In this document: positions 1 to 9,247 of the stretch, in pieces
Layout of the letters: each line of letters starts with the position of its first letter
How positions within the stretch are numbered: position 1 is the stretch's first letter
Source of the DNA: Roseomonas sp.
Lineage (GTDB): Bacteria > Pseudomonadota > Alphaproteobacteria > Acetobacterales > Acetobacteraceae
Assembly: GCA_020249775.1 (NCBI GenBank)
Contig: JADCFA010000002.1
Location: 206,672 to 270,671 of the forward strand
DNA length: 64,000 nucleotides
Reading direction: 5' to 3'
The notes under the pieces: generated by a model
Databases searched by the model: none
The model's input: the letters and a program-made list of their open reading frames with translations, nothing else
What the model was told of the DNA's origin: nothing
Position numbers and translations under genes: made by a program

Positions 1-160
1 GCATGCGCCGCCTTTCTCAGGCCGCCGTCGCGGCCTGAAGCATCATCCTCAATACTTGTGGCATGAGGCCTCCCGAGTCATCACGCCATAGATTGGCAAG
101 CGCTCTCCCTCTTGCCAAAAGGCCGTCATAAAAGCGTCACATAAACTGAGGGAGTTTCAC
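1..160. other. Leader region of the import operon
   Basis: No gene is visible. A good ribosome binding site (GAGGGAG, about 145-155) precedes the first ATG at 161. The stretch is more AT-rich from about 90 onward, as expected for a promoter, but I cannot point to a convincing -35/-10 pair. Confidence 0.4.
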
Positions 161-1192
161 ATGTTCACCAGAAAACTGGCTTTGGCGGCGATGGCGCTCG
201 GCGTGCTCGGATTCGGGCACACCGCGGCAGCGCAGGGGTCATTGAACCTTTATTGCTCGGTGCAGAATGAATGGTGCCAGGCGATTGTCACCAATTTCCA
301 GCGTGATACGGGCATTCGGGTGAATATGACGCAGCGCGGTTCGGGTGAGAGCCTGGCCGCCATTCGCGCTGAGGCGCAGAACCCACGCGCCGATGTCTGG
401 TTTGGCGGCACAGGCGACCCGCATCTGGCGGCGGGCGAGGAAAACCTGACCCAGGCTTATGAAAGCCCCAATAACGCTGAATTGCAGCCTTGGGCAGTGA
501 CGCAATGGCGCCAATCCCAGCAGCGCACCATTGGCGTTTACGCGGGCGCGATCGGCTTTGGCATCAATACGGAATTGCTGGCGCGTAAGAATATCGCCGC
601 TCCCGCCTGCTGGGCGGATCTGCTGGATGCGCGCTTCAAGGGCGAAATCCAGATGGCCAATCCGAATTCATCGGGCACGGCCTATGTGGTGATTGCCACA
701 TTGGTGCAGTTGATGGGTGAAGACCCCGCCTTTGATTTCATGCGTCGCCTGCACCCGAATATCAACGCCTATGCGCGTTCTGGCACGGGGCCCATCAAGG
801 CCGTGGCACGTGGTGAAACCGGTGTGTCGCTTTCCTTTGTCCATGACGCTGTAACTGAACGCAATGCCGGTTTCCCCGTGGCCTATGCGACACCTTGCGA
901 AGGCACGGGCTATGAAATCGGTTCCATGTCCATCATTCGTGGCGCGCGCAATTTGCCGCAGGCGCGGCGCTTTTATGATTGGGCGCTGACTGAAGGGGCG
1001 CAGCGCCTTGGCTTTGAAGCGGGCGGGCAATTGCAGACGCCATCCAACCGCAATGCACCGCTGCCGCCCAATGCGCCGGATCTCTCGAAAATTCGGCTTA
1101 TTGACTATGATTTCGCGAAGTTTGGCCAGGCGGCGGAACGGCGCCGGTTGATTGCGCGCTGGGATCGCGACATCGGCGCCCTGCCGCGCTGA
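161..1192 (+). CDS. ABC transporter periplasmic substrate-binding protein (copy 1 of 3)
   Basis: Periplasmic binding protein of the ferric-iron/2-aminoethylphosphonate/hexose-phosphate type (FbpA/AfuA/AepX superfamily), 343 aa. Residues 1-24 are a classic signal peptide ending in HTAAA before Q25. Family-like motifs are NPNSSGTAY and a C-terminal RWDRDIGALPR that recurs in the next two genes. A Cys pair lies near the mature N-terminus (LYCSVQNEWC). No Tyr-Tyr dyad of the kind FbpA uses for Fe3+ is evident, so iron is not assured as the substrate. It heads a run whose fused permease and ATPase follow two further paralogues; the adjacent phnDCEE genes make an organophosphonate substrate plausible, but that is inference. 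Confidence 0.85.
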   Translation: MFTRKLALAAMALGVLGFGHTAAAQGSLNLYCSVQNEWCQAIVTNFQRDTGIRVNMTQRGSGESLAAIRAEAQNPRADVWFGGTGDPHLAAGEENLTQAYESPNNAELQPWAVTQWRQSQQRTIGVYAGAIGFGINTELLARKNIAAPACWADLLDARFKGEIQMANPNSSGTAYVVIATLVQLMGEDPAFDFMRRLHPNINAYARSGTGPIKAVARGETGVSLSFVHDAVTERNAGFPVAYATPCEGTGYEIGSMSIIRGARNLPQARRFYDWALTEGAQRLGFEAGGQLQTPSNRNAPLPPNAPDLSKIRLIDYDFAKFGQAAERRRLIARWDRDIGALPR

Positions 1193-1212
1193 AGCAACGG
1201 GAACCGCGCGCC

Positions 1213-2238
1213 ATGAAAAAGCCTCTTTGCCTGCTGGCCGGATTCACTGCCCTGGCCTTGTCCGCACTGCCTGCCGCAGCGCAGGGCAGCCTGAATATGC
1301 TCTGCGCGCCCGCCGCCGATTGGTGTGAGGCGATTGCCGCCGCCTTTCAGCGCGATACCGGTATTCGGGTAGCGATGGCGCGCAAATCAACCGGCGAGAT
1401 CCTCGCGCAAATCCGGGCCGAGGCGCAGAACCCGCGCACCGATATTTGGTTTGGCGCATCGGCCGAGGCGCATTTCTCCGCCGCTGAGGGTAATCTGCTG
1501 CAAGCCTATACTTCGCCCAATATGGCAGGGCTGCATGATTGGGCGAAGCGCGTGCATGCCATGGCGGGTGAGCGCTGCGTTGGCGTTTCATCGGGCGCGA
1601 TTGGCCTTGCCTGGAACCGCGAATTGATGGCGCGCAAGAACCTGCCGCTGCCGCAAAGCTGGGCGGATATGCTGAACCCTGCCTATCGCGGCGAAATCCA
1701 ATTGCCCAATCCGAATTCTTCCGGCACCGCCTATACGATTATCGCCGGGCTGATCCAGCTTTGGGATGAGGACCGCGCCTTTGATTATCTGCGCCGACTG
1801 CATCCGAATGTGAATGCCTATACGCGTTCAGGTGCGGCGCCCATGCAGGCAGTATCCCGCGGCGAAACGGCGCTTGCGGTCAGCTTCAATATGGAAGTGG
1901 CTTCCATGCAGCAGGCGGGCTTTCCCATTGATCTTGTCTATCCATCGGAAGGCACATCCTACGAAGTTGCCTGCATGTCCATCATTCGTGGTGCGCGCAA
2001 CCTGCCGCAGGCGCGGCGCTTTTATGATTGGTATCTGACGCCAGCGGCAATGGATATCGGGCCCAAGGTCAATCAATGGCATGTGCCGGCCCATAAGGAT
2101 GCCACGCCCGATCCACGCATTCCGGACCTCAGCCAGGTGAAGCTGATTGATTATGATTTCGCGGCCTTTGGGGAGAGCAATCGGCGCCGCCATATCCTGC
2201 AACGTTGGGAGAGAGAGATCGGTTCGCTGCCGCGCTGA
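1213..2238 (+). CDS. ABC transporter periplasmic substrate-binding protein (copy 2 of 3)
   Basis: Second tandem paralogue, 341 aa, starting 20 nt after the first. The signal peptide covers about residues 1-23 (cut near LPAAAQ). It shares NPNSSGTAY, CMSIIRGARNLPQARRFYDW and RWEREIGSLPR with its neighbours. It is the most diverged of the three in the pocket-facing stretches: where copies 1 and 3 have SFVH and PCEGTGYEIGSMS, it has SFNM and PSEGTSYEVACMS. That suggests a different ligand preference for the same membrane complex. No private permease or ATPase exists. The ribosome binding site is weak, so translation may depend on coupling to the preceding gene. Confidence 0.84.
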   Translation: MKKPLCLLAGFTALALSALPAAAQGSLNMLCAPAADWCEAIAAAFQRDTGIRVAMARKSTGEILAQIRAEAQNPRTDIWFGASAEAHFSAAEGNLLQAYTSPNMAGLHDWAKRVHAMAGERCVGVSSGAIGLAWNRELMARKNLPLPQSWADMLNPAYRGEIQLPNPNSSGTAYTIIAGLIQLWDEDRAFDYLRRLHPNVNAYTRSGAAPMQAVSRGETALAVSFNMEVASMQQAGFPIDLVYPSEGTSYEVACMSIIRGARNLPQARRFYDWYLTPAAMDIGPKVNQWHVPAHKDATPDPRIPDLSQVKLIDYDFAAFGESNRRRHILQRWEREIGSLPR

Positions 2239-2256
2239 GAATTTCTGGAGATGAAA

Positions 2257-3282
2257 ATGATAAAGCGCGTTTTGGGTTTTGCTGCCGCTTTTCTTCTTGG
2301 CGCAACAGGGCCGGTATGGGCGCAGGGCAGTCTTAATCTCTATTGTTCCGCGACCATCGAATGGTGCCAGCCCATCGCGCGCGGTTTTGAGCGGGAAACC
2401 GGCATCCGTGTGACACTCGCGCAAAAATCCACGGGCGAAATGCTGGCACAGCTGCGGGCCGAGGCGCGCAATCCGCGCGGTGATGTCTGGTGGGGCGGCA
2501 CAGGCGATCCGCATGTCGCCGCTGGTGAGGAAGGGCTGACGCAAGCCCATGAAAGCCCGCGTATCGCCGAATTGCATGATTGGGCGCAGGCGCAATGGCG
2601 CCAGACTGAAGGGCGCACCGTTGGCGTGTACGCAAGTGTGCTGGGCTTCGGCTTCAATACGGAATTACTGACCCGCAAGAACCTGCCCGCGCCGGCCTGC
2701 TGGGCGGATTTGCTGCGACCCGAATATCGCGGCGAAATCCAGATGGCCAATCCGAATAGCTCTGGCACCGCCTATATCGTTGTTGCGACGCTGGTGCAGA
2801 TGATGGGCGAAGACCCAGCCTTTGATTTTCTGCGCCGGCTGCATGGCAGCATCAATGCCTATCCGCGGTCTGGCACGGCGCCCATTACGGCGGTGGCGCG
2901 TGGTGAAACGGCGTTGTCCATTTCCTTTGTGCATAACGCGGCCGAAGAACGCGCGGCGGGTTTTCCGGTGGGGCATGCCGTTCCTTGCGAAGGCACGGGT
3001 TATGAAATCGGGTCCATGTCCATCATCAAGGGCGCGCGCAATATGGCGGCAGCGCAGCGCTTTTATCATTGGGCACTATCGGCTGAAGCGCAGCTTGCGG
3101 CTTCCCAGGAAGCGAAGAAGCTGCAAACCATGGCCAATCGCCGCGTGCCGCTAACCGATGGCGCGCCAAACATGGCAACCGCACGCATCATTGATTACGA
3201 CAATGCGCGCTTTGGCGCGAGCACAGAACGCCGTCGCCTTTTGGCACGTTGGGATAGGGAGGTCGGCGCGCTCCCGCGCTGA
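2257..3282 (+). CDS. ABC transporter periplasmic substrate-binding protein (copy 3 of 3)
   Basis: Third paralogue, about 341 aa. An ATG at 2251 overlaps the ribosome binding site; GGAG at 2247-2250 is correctly spaced (6 nt) for the second in-frame ATG at 2257, which I chose. The signal peptide ends near PVWAQG. It is closer to copy 1 than to copy 2, sharing the same Cys pair (LYCSATIEWC), ACWADLL, the PCEGTGYEIGSMSII block and the RWDREVGALPR terminus. It ends 11 nt before the permease gene, so copy 3 is the one directly joined to the transport machinery. Confidence 0.85.
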   Translation: MIKRVLGFAAAFLLGATGPVWAQGSLNLYCSATIEWCQPIARGFERETGIRVTLAQKSTGEMLAQLRAEARNPRGDVWWGGTGDPHVAAGEEGLTQAHESPRIAELHDWAQAQWRQTEGRTVGVYASVLGFGFNTELLTRKNLPAPACWADLLRPEYRGEIQMANPNSSGTAYIVVATLVQMMGEDPAFDFLRRLHGSINAYPRSGTAPITAVARGETALSISFVHNAAEERAAGFPVGHAVPCEGTGYEIGSMSIIKGARNMAAAQRFYHWALSAEAQLAASQEAKKLQTMANRRVPLTDGAPNMATARIIDYDNARFGASTERRRLLARWDREVGALPR

Positions 3283-3293
3283 GGCCCTGGGCA

Positions 3294-5495
3294 ATGTTCT
3301 TCGGCAGCAGCTTTTTTTTCTGGGTGATCGCTGCCTTGGGCACGCTGATCCTGCCTTGGCATATGCAGCAGGATGGCGTCAGTCTTGCGACAGTGATCGG
3401 CCTTGGCGCCCAAGATTCGGAAGCCGCATCCGCCTTTTGGCAGGCGCTTAATTTTGGCCGCTTCTGGTTTTGGCCAATCGTCATCGCCTTGGCTTTGGCG
3501 CTGCCCGGCGCGCTGCCCTTTGCCAATGCACGGATGCGCGGGCGCCTGCTGATCATGGCGGGCAGCTTTGGCCTGCTTGCCATCATCGCGCAGGGCTTCG
3601 CGATTGGTATTCAAGGTTGGAATTACCCCTTTCTTGAAGCGGCCTTTGGTGAATTGCCGGATCGGCAATTCGGCATGGGGCTTGGCGGGACGCTCAGCTT
3701 TTTCGGCTTTCTGGTGTTGCTGACGGATGGCCTGGCGCTACGTGGCTATTTCAAGGGGGATCGCTTCATCTCCGGCGCGGTTGGCGTGCTGATCGCCTGC
3801 ATTGTGATTTTCACCGCCTGGCCGGTCACCACCATCCTCACGCAAATCTTCACACCGCAGGGTGAGCTTGGTGTCGAGGATGCCATGGCGGCGCGGCTGT
3901 TTGACCGCAAGATTTGGGGGCTCGCTTGCGTTACCTCCACAGTGAATTGCGGTGTCTTTTGGAATACGCTGGTGCTGGCGACCTCCACGGCCACGGCGGC
4001 AACCTTGCTTGGGCTTTGCTTCGCGCTGATTGTGACACGCACCAGCTTCCCCGCGCGCCGTGCCTTGCGGTTGCTGACGGTGCTGCCCATCATCACGCCG
4101 CCTTTCGTCATTGGCCTGGGGCTGATCCTGATTTTCGGCCGTTCGGGTGTTGTGAACCAATTGGCCGATAGCCTGTTCGGGTTGCAACTTGGCCGTTGGA
4201 TTTATGGCTATGATGGCGTGTTGCTGGCGCAGGTTTTCTCCTTCACGCCGACCGCCTTTCTGGTGCTGATTGGCGTGGTTGAAGGCATTTTGCCGGCCAT
4301 GGAGGAAGCATCCTCCACGCTCCGCGCAAGCCGCATGCGCACCTTCCGCGCCGTATCGCTGCCCCTGATGCTGCCGGGTATCGCCAATGCCTGGTTGGTG
4401 GTTTTTGTTGAAAGCCTGGCGGATTTCGGCAACCCGATTGTGCTCGGTGGGTCCTTTGGCGTGCTGTCCACCGAGATTTTCTTTGCCGTCGTCGGCGCGC
4501 AGCAGGATTTCGGCCGCGCTGCGGTGCTGGCCGCCATCATGCTTGTGATCGCGCTATGCGCCTTCATCATCCAGCGCGCGGTGATTGGTAGCCGATCCTA
4601 TGTCTCGTTAACAGGGAAGGGCGATGTCGGGCTGCCGACACCGCTGCCAACCCCGGTGCGGCGCATCGCCTATGCCATTGCGCTGCCTTGGGCGTTGCTC
4701 ACGGTCACGGTTTACACTATGGCGCTAGCGGGCGGTTTCGTGCGTGTCTGGGGACGGGATTGGACGCCCACTTTCTCGCATTTCCAGCGCGCCTTTGCGC
4801 TGGAATGGAGCCCCGCGGGTGCGTTGATTTTCTCAGGCGGCGCCTGGCATTCGCTGTTCACCACCATCAAGCTTGCCGCCATCGCAGCACCGATTACGGC
4901 GGCACTTGGGTTGCTTGCGGCCTGGGTGCTGTCACGCCAGCGTTTTGTCGGGCGCACCGCCTTGGAATTCGCGCTGATGCTGACCTTCGCCGTGCCCGGG
5001 ACCGTGATCGGCGTTGCCTATATCCTCACCTATAATCTGCCGCCCCTTGAAATCACCGGCACGGCGATGATCCTGGTGGCCTGCTTTGTCTTCCGCAATT
5101 TGCCGGTTGGGGTGCGTTCCGGCGTCGCGGCCATGAGCCAATTGGACAAATCCCTGGATGAGGCTGCGGTGACGTTGCGCGCTTCCACTTTCCGCAGCCT
5201 GCGCACCGTGGTGTTGCCCTTACTCAAGCCGGCCATTGTCACCGCACTCGTCTACGCTTTTGTGCGCGCCATGACCACGGTTTCCGCCGTGATCTTCCTG
5301 GTCTCAGCGCAATATGAAATGGCGACGGTCTTCATCATCAACCGCGTCATCAATGGCGATTATGGGCTGGCCATCGCCTATTCCAGCGCGCTGATTGTGC
5401 TGATGATGGCAGCGATTGGCCTGATCAATCTGCTGGTCGGCAGCCGGCGTCTTGGCCGGCGCCAGGCCGCCGCACCGATAGGAGGGCGCGCATAG
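3294..5495 (+). CDS. Fused double-domain ABC permease (FbpB/AepW type)
   Basis: Inner-membrane permease, 733 aa, in which both halves of the channel are in one chain. Each half carries an EAA loop that docks on the ATPase: EEASSTLRASRMRTF near residue 340 and DEAAVTLRASTFRSL near residue 625. An N-terminal block of about 200 residues adds extra predicted membrane segments (for example around 5-25, 55-75, 80-100, 125-150 and 160-180), an extension known in alphaproteobacterial ferric-type permeases. It overlaps the ATPase gene by one base. The family transports Fe3+, aminoethylphosphonate or related small anions; substrate not resolved. Confidence 0.88.
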   Translation: MFFGSSFFFWVIAALGTLILPWHMQQDGVSLATVIGLGAQDSEAASAFWQALNFGRFWFWPIVIALALALPGALPFANARMRGRLLIMAGSFGLLAIIAQGFAIGIQGWNYPFLEAAFGELPDRQFGMGLGGTLSFFGFLVLLTDGLALRGYFKGDRFISGAVGVLIACIVIFTAWPVTTILTQIFTPQGELGVEDAMAARLFDRKIWGLACVTSTVNCGVFWNTLVLATSTATAATLLGLCFALIVTRTSFPARRALRLLTVLPIITPPFVIGLGLILIFGRSGVVNQLADSLFGLQLGRWIYGYDGVLLAQVFSFTPTAFLVLIGVVEGILPAMEEASSTLRASRMRTFRAVSLPLMLPGIANAWLVVFVESLADFGNPIVLGGSFGVLSTEIFFAVVGAQQDFGRAAVLAAIMLVIALCAFIIQRAVIGSRSYVSLTGKGDVGLPTPLPTPVRRIAYAIALPWALLTVTVYTMALAGGFVRVWGRDWTPTFSHFQRAFALEWSPAGALIFSGGAWHSLFTTIKLAAIAAPITAALGLLAAWVLSRQRFVGRTALEFALMLTFAVPGTVIGVAYILTYNLPPLEITGTAMILVACFVFRNLPVGVRSGVAAMSQLDKSLDEAAVTLRASTFRSLRTVVLPLLKPAIVTALVYAFVRAMTTVSAVIFLVSAQYEMATVFIINRVINGDYGLAIAYSSALIVLMMAAIGLINLLVGSRRLGRRQAAAPIGGRA

Positions 5496-6550
5496 TGAAC
5501 AATAAGGCCGCCGAAGTCAGGCTTGAAGGCATTGCCAAGCGCTATGGCAAGGTGGAGGCGGTAAAGCCGCTTGATTTGGTTATTGAAGGTGGCACGCTTG
5601 TGACCTTGCTTGGGCCTTCGGGCTGCGGGAAGACAACGCTGCTTCGCATGATTGCCGGGCTGGAACAGCCAAGCGCCGGGCGCCTTTTCATCGGCGGGCG
5701 CGATGTGACGCTGCTTTCCGCGGGCGAACGCAATGTCTCCATGGTGTTTCAAAGCTATGCGCTATTTCCGCATATGAATGTGCTGGAAAATGTATCTTAC
5801 GGCCTGATTTCCTCAGGTTTTGGCAAGAAGGATGCCGCCGCGCGGGCTGAAGCCGCCTTGGAAACCGTGGGCCTTCGCGGGTTTGGCGCAAGGCTGCCTT
5901 CGGAAATGTCGGGCGGGCAGCAGCAACGTGTCGCGGTAGCGCGCGCGCTGGTATTGGAACCGGCAGTGCTATTATTCGATGAGCCACTTTCCAATCTGGA
6001 CACCAGGCTAAGGCGCAGCATGCGCGAGGAAATTCGCGCCCTGCAACAGCGCCTTGGCCTCACCGTGGTTTACGTGACGCATGATCAGGCAGAGGCATTG
6101 GCGGTGTCTGACAAGATTGTTGTGATGCGCAATGCCGAAATCGCACAAAGCGGCACGCCAGAGGCGCTGTATGCAGCGCCCGAGAATGTCTTTGTCGCAA
6201 CCTTTATGGGTGAGGCAAACCATGTGCACGGCGCGATTGAAGGCATAACCGGCGATACCGCGCAGGTGGCGCTTGATGCGCTCAGGCTTTCGCTGCCCCA
6301 TCGCGGCCTGGGCGTTGGGCCATGCGATGTGGTGATCCGGCCAGAGGCGATCAGGCTTGCTGATAGCGGCCCCGGCATCGCCGGCCAGATCGCGCGCGCA
6401 ACCTATATGGGCGCGCATACGGAATATCTGATCGCCACCCCGCTTGGGGAGCTATTCGCCATCCTCCCGGATCGGCTCCATCGCCGCGCTGCGGGCAGCG
6501 CAGTGTCCGTGACGCTGGACCCTGAAGGGGTGGTGCTGGTTCGGCCATGA
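5495..6550 (+). CDS. ABC transporter ATP-binding protein (FbpC/PotA type)
   Basis: Cytoplasmic ATPase, 351 aa, driving the permease immediately upstream. It starts at GTG 5495, overlapping the permease stop by 1 base. Walker A GPSGCGKT is at residues 40-47, the Q-loop lies in FQSYALFPHMNV, the signature is MSGGQQQRV, Walker B is LLFDEPLSNLD and the switch His is in VYVTHDQAEAL. The region from about 240 is a TOBE-like regulatory domain, as in the CUT1/FbpC/PotA group. With the three binding proteins and the fused permease it forms a complete importer. Confidence 0.9.
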   Translation: MNNKAAEVRLEGIAKRYGKVEAVKPLDLVIEGGTLVTLLGPSGCGKTTLLRMIAGLEQPSAGRLFIGGRDVTLLSAGERNVSMVFQSYALFPHMNVLENVSYGLISSGFGKKDAAARAEAALETVGLRGFGARLPSEMSGGQQQRVAVARALVLEPAVLLFDEPLSNLDTRLRRSMREEIRALQQRLGLTVVYVTHDQAEALAVSDKIVVMRNAEIAQSGTPEALYAAPENVFVATFMGEANHVHGAIEGITGDTAQVALDALRLSLPHRGLGVGPCDVVIRPEAIRLADSGPGIAGQIARATYMGAHTEYLIATPLGELFAILPDRLHRRAAGSAVSVTLDPEGVVLVRP

Positions 6551-6624
6551 TGAAAACCTTGCGGCGCGTCTGCAAAGCCGCCAAATCACCCCCAATTCCA
6601 AACCACCAGTATAGGGAGAGCACC

Positions 6625-7698
6625 ATGTTCCGGAACAGCCTTTGCGCCATTGGCCTTGCCACGGCGCTTGTTACCACCTTGGTGGGTGATGCCGCTGCGC
6701 AAGCGCCATGCCCCTTCCGCGGTTCCTTGGATGAAGCCTATTGCGATGCTGATCGCAATATGGTCGCCGATGTGCCAGCCGATGCGGCGCGGCAGCGTGA
6801 TCCTTCCACGCTGGTCTTTGCTTATACGCCGGTAGAAGACCCGGCACTCTATGCCACGCAATTCCGCCCGCTGCTTGAATACCTGGGTCAATGTGTGGGC
6901 CGCCGCGTGGTGTATTTCCAGGTCACCAGCAATGCCGCGCAGGTGGAAGCCATGCGGTCCGGCCGGTTGCATATTGCGGGGTTTTCAACAGGCCCAACCG
7001 CTTTCGCCGTGAATCTGGCGGGTGCGGTGCCCTTCGCCATCAAGGGCAATCAGGATGCTTTTGAAAGCTACCGTGTTGTGACCTTGGTGCGTGCAGATAG
7101 TCCGTTTCAGAATCTTGCCGATCTGAAGGGCAAGCGCGTGGCACATACCTCGGCCACTTCCAATTCCGGCAATCTGGCACCGCGCGCTTTCTTCCCAGGT
7201 CTCGGACTGACGCCGGATACGGATTACCGCGTGGTCTATTCTGGCGGCCATGACCGCAGCGTCATGGGCGTCAATGCCGGGGATTATGATGCCGCGCCGG
7301 TGGCATCAGACGTCTTCAACCGCATGGTCGCGCGCGGTCAGGTGCGGCGCGATAATTTCCGCATCATTTGGGAATCCGATCCCTTCCCGACATCCTCCTT
7401 CGCGCTTTCGCATGATCTGAAGCCGGAATTGGCGGAACGTATTCGCAAGTGTTTCTTTGATTATCGCTTCCCGGAATCACTGCGCCGTGACCTGGGCGGC
7501 AATGATCGCTTCTGGCCCGCGACCTATTCCGAACATTGGGCGCCAGTGCGCGCAGTCGCTGATGCGGTGAATGCGCCCTATAATCGCGCTGCGTTTGACG
7601 CGGAAAGCAGGCGTGAATTGGAAGCCGAGCAGCGGCGCAATCAGCAGCGCCAGCAGCAGGAACAGCAACAACAGCAGGCACCAGCGCGGCCGCAGTAA
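6625..7698 (+). CDS. phnD: Phosphate/phosphite/phosphonate-type ABC binding protein PhnD
   Basis: Periplasmic binding protein, 357 aa from ATG 6625. That start is supported by AGGGAGAG at about 6613-6620 and by a signal peptide ([14 protein letters not shown]... ending DAAAQA). An upstream in-frame ATG at 6547 overlaps the previous stop but would bury the signal peptide. PhnD-family landmarks are [32 protein letters not shown] and [12 protein letters not shown]. The last 35 or so residues are a Gln/Arg-rich low-complexity tail that the family usually lacks. It lies directly ahead of phnC (TAATG overlap). Confidence 0.87.
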   Translation: MFRNSLCAIGLATALVTTLVGDAAAQAPCPFRGSLDEAYCDADRNMVADVPADAARQRDPSTLVFAYTPVEDPALYATQFRPLLEYLGQCVGRRVVYFQVTSNAAQVEAMRSGRLHIAGFSTGPTAFAVNLAGAVPFAIKGNQDAFESYRVVTLVRADSPFQNLADLKGKRVAHTSATSNSGNLAPRAFFPGLGLTPDTDYRVVYSGGHDRSVMGVNAGDYDAAPVASDVFNRMVARGQVRRDNFRIIWESDPFPTSSFALSHDLKPELAERIRKCFFDYRFPESLRRDLGGNDRFWPATYSEHWAPVRAVADAVNAPYNRAAFDAESRRELEAEQRRNQQRQQQEQQQQQAPARPQ

Positions 7699-8465
7699 TG
7701 CAAACGGGCGCAATGCAAGGCCTTGTTATCAAGGGCCTGGTCAAGGAATATGTCCCGGGCAAGCCTGTCTTGCGCGGGATCAACCTTGCCATCGCGCCGC
7801 AAGGCATCACGGCTGTAATTGGGCCTTCGGGCACAGGAAAATCAACGCTGCTGCGCTGTATCAATCGGCTGGTCGAACCAACCGCGGGTGAGATCCTGCT
7901 GAATGGCCATGATCTTGTGCCTTTGCGTGGACGCGGTTTGCGTATGGCGCGCCGGCGCATCGGCATGGTGTTTCAGGAATATAATTTGGTTGAGCGCCTC
8001 ACCGTTATGGAAAATGTGCTTTCCGGGCGGCTTGGTTATGTCTCATTCTGGCAGGCTTGGATGCGGCGTTATCCGGAAGCGGATATCGCGCGCGCCTTTT
8101 CACTGCTCGATGCTGTTGGCTTGCCGGAACAGGCAACGCGCCGGGCCGATGCACTTTCAGGCGGGCAGCGCCAGCGCGTGGGCATTGCGCGCGCGCTTAT
8201 GCAGCAGCCAGAATTGCTACTGGCCGATGAACCCACATCCTCGCTCGACCCGCGCACGGCGGTTGAGATCATGGAGCTGATGACAGGGCTTTCCACCTCG
8301 GCCAATGTGCCCCTGGTCGTGAATATCCATAATGTTGATCTGGCGCGGCGCTTCGCGCAGCGCATCATCGGCATGGCGGGCGGGGAGATCGTGTTTGATG
8401 GCCCGCCCGAGGCGCTGCAGCCGGGTCATCTTCGCCAGATTTATGGTGGAGAGGATTGGCTGTGA
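7698..8465 (+). CDS. phnC: Phosphonate-type ABC transporter ATP-binding protein PhnC
   Basis: ATPase of the PhnCDE importer, 255 aa. The ATG at 7698 overlaps the phnD stop by one base. Walker A is GPSGTGKST, the signature is [15 protein letters not shown], and Walker B is [13 protein letters not shown], the wording typical of Phn[19 protein letters not shown] is another PhnC-like block. The [17 protein letters not shown] stretch supplies the switch His. It couples to two PhnE permeases downstream. Confidence 0.9.
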   Translation: MQTGAMQGLVIKGLVKEYVPGKPVLRGINLAIAPQGITAVIGPSGTGKSTLLRCINRLVEPTAGEILLNGHDLVPLRGRGLRMARRRIGMVFQEYNLVERLTVMENVLSGRLGYVSFWQAWMRRYPEADIARAFSLLDAVGLPEQATRRADALSGGQRQRVGIARALMQQPELLLADEPTSSLDPRTAVEIMELMTGLSTSANVPLVVNIHNVDLARRFAQRIIGMAGGEIVFDGPPEALQPGHLRQIYGGEDWL

Positions 8466-9247
8466 GCGCAAGCGCACTGCGCCGCCGCGCCTTCCCGCCG
8501 AATTGGGGCGCGCGCGCCACCGCGCTTGGTCTGGTGATCTACGCGATTTACGCGCTTGGCCAATTGGACATTACCTGGGCGAGACTTTCGCTTGGTTTCG
8601 GAGAAGCCGGGCGCTTCCTGGCCCGCATGTGGCCACCCAATTTCAGCCGCGCGGAATTGCTGATTGAGGGGCTTTTGGAAAGCCTGCAAATCGCGCTTAT
8701 TTCCTCGGCGCTTGGCATCCTTTTCGCGCTACCGCTTGGGCTTATGGCCGCGCGCAACCTGGCGCCTTGGCCGCTTTCGGTGGCGACACGCGGTTTTATC
8801 GCTTTTTGTCGCAGCCTCCATTACGTGATTGTTGCGATCCTTTTCGTGAAGGCGATTGGCTTTGGCGCCTTGGCCGGGGTGGCCGCGCTCACCATCGCAT
8901 CCATGGGCTTCATCGCCAAATTATTTGCCGAGGCAATCGAAGAAATTTCCATGAAGCAGGTGGAAGCCATTCGCGCGACCGGTGCCAGTTTCGGCGCGGT
9001 GCTGATCTATGGTGTTCTGCCACAGGTAGCATCACGCTTCATCGGCTTTTCACTTTACCAATTGGATTCCAACCTGCGTAACTCAACCCTTGTCGGCATA
9101 GTTGGCGCCGGTGGCATCGGGGGCACGCTTTTCGCAGCCTTCAAGCGCTTTGACTATGATTTCGTCGCCGCCATCCTGCTTTCCATCATCGCCCTTATCT
9201 TCATTGCCGAACTTGTCTCCGCACGTATTCGAGTGCTGCTCCGATGA
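8462..9247 (+). CDS. phnE: Phosphonate-type ABC permease PhnE, first copy
   Basis: Integral membrane permease, 261 aa. I place the start at GTG 8462, which overlaps the phnC stop (GTGA) and lies 8 nt after GGTGGAGAGG; a TTG at 8456 is also in frame. About six membrane segments are visible. The EAA-like loop [20 protein letters not shown] contacts PhnC, and [16 protein letters not shown] is the usual PhnE C-terminal motif. It overlaps the second phnE by four bases. Confidence 0.88.
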   Translation: MSASALRRRAFPPNWGARATALGLVIYAIYALGQLDITWARLSLGFGEAGRFLARMWPPNFSRAELLIEGLLESLQIALISSALGILFALPLGLMAARNLAPWPLSVATRGFIAFCRSLHYVIVAILFVKAIGFGALAGVAALTIASMGFIAKLFAEAIEEISMKQVEAIRATGASFGAVLIYGVLPQVASRFIGFSLYQLDSNLRNSTLVGIVGAGGIGGTLFAAFKRFDYDFVAAILLSIIALIFIAELVSARIRVLLR

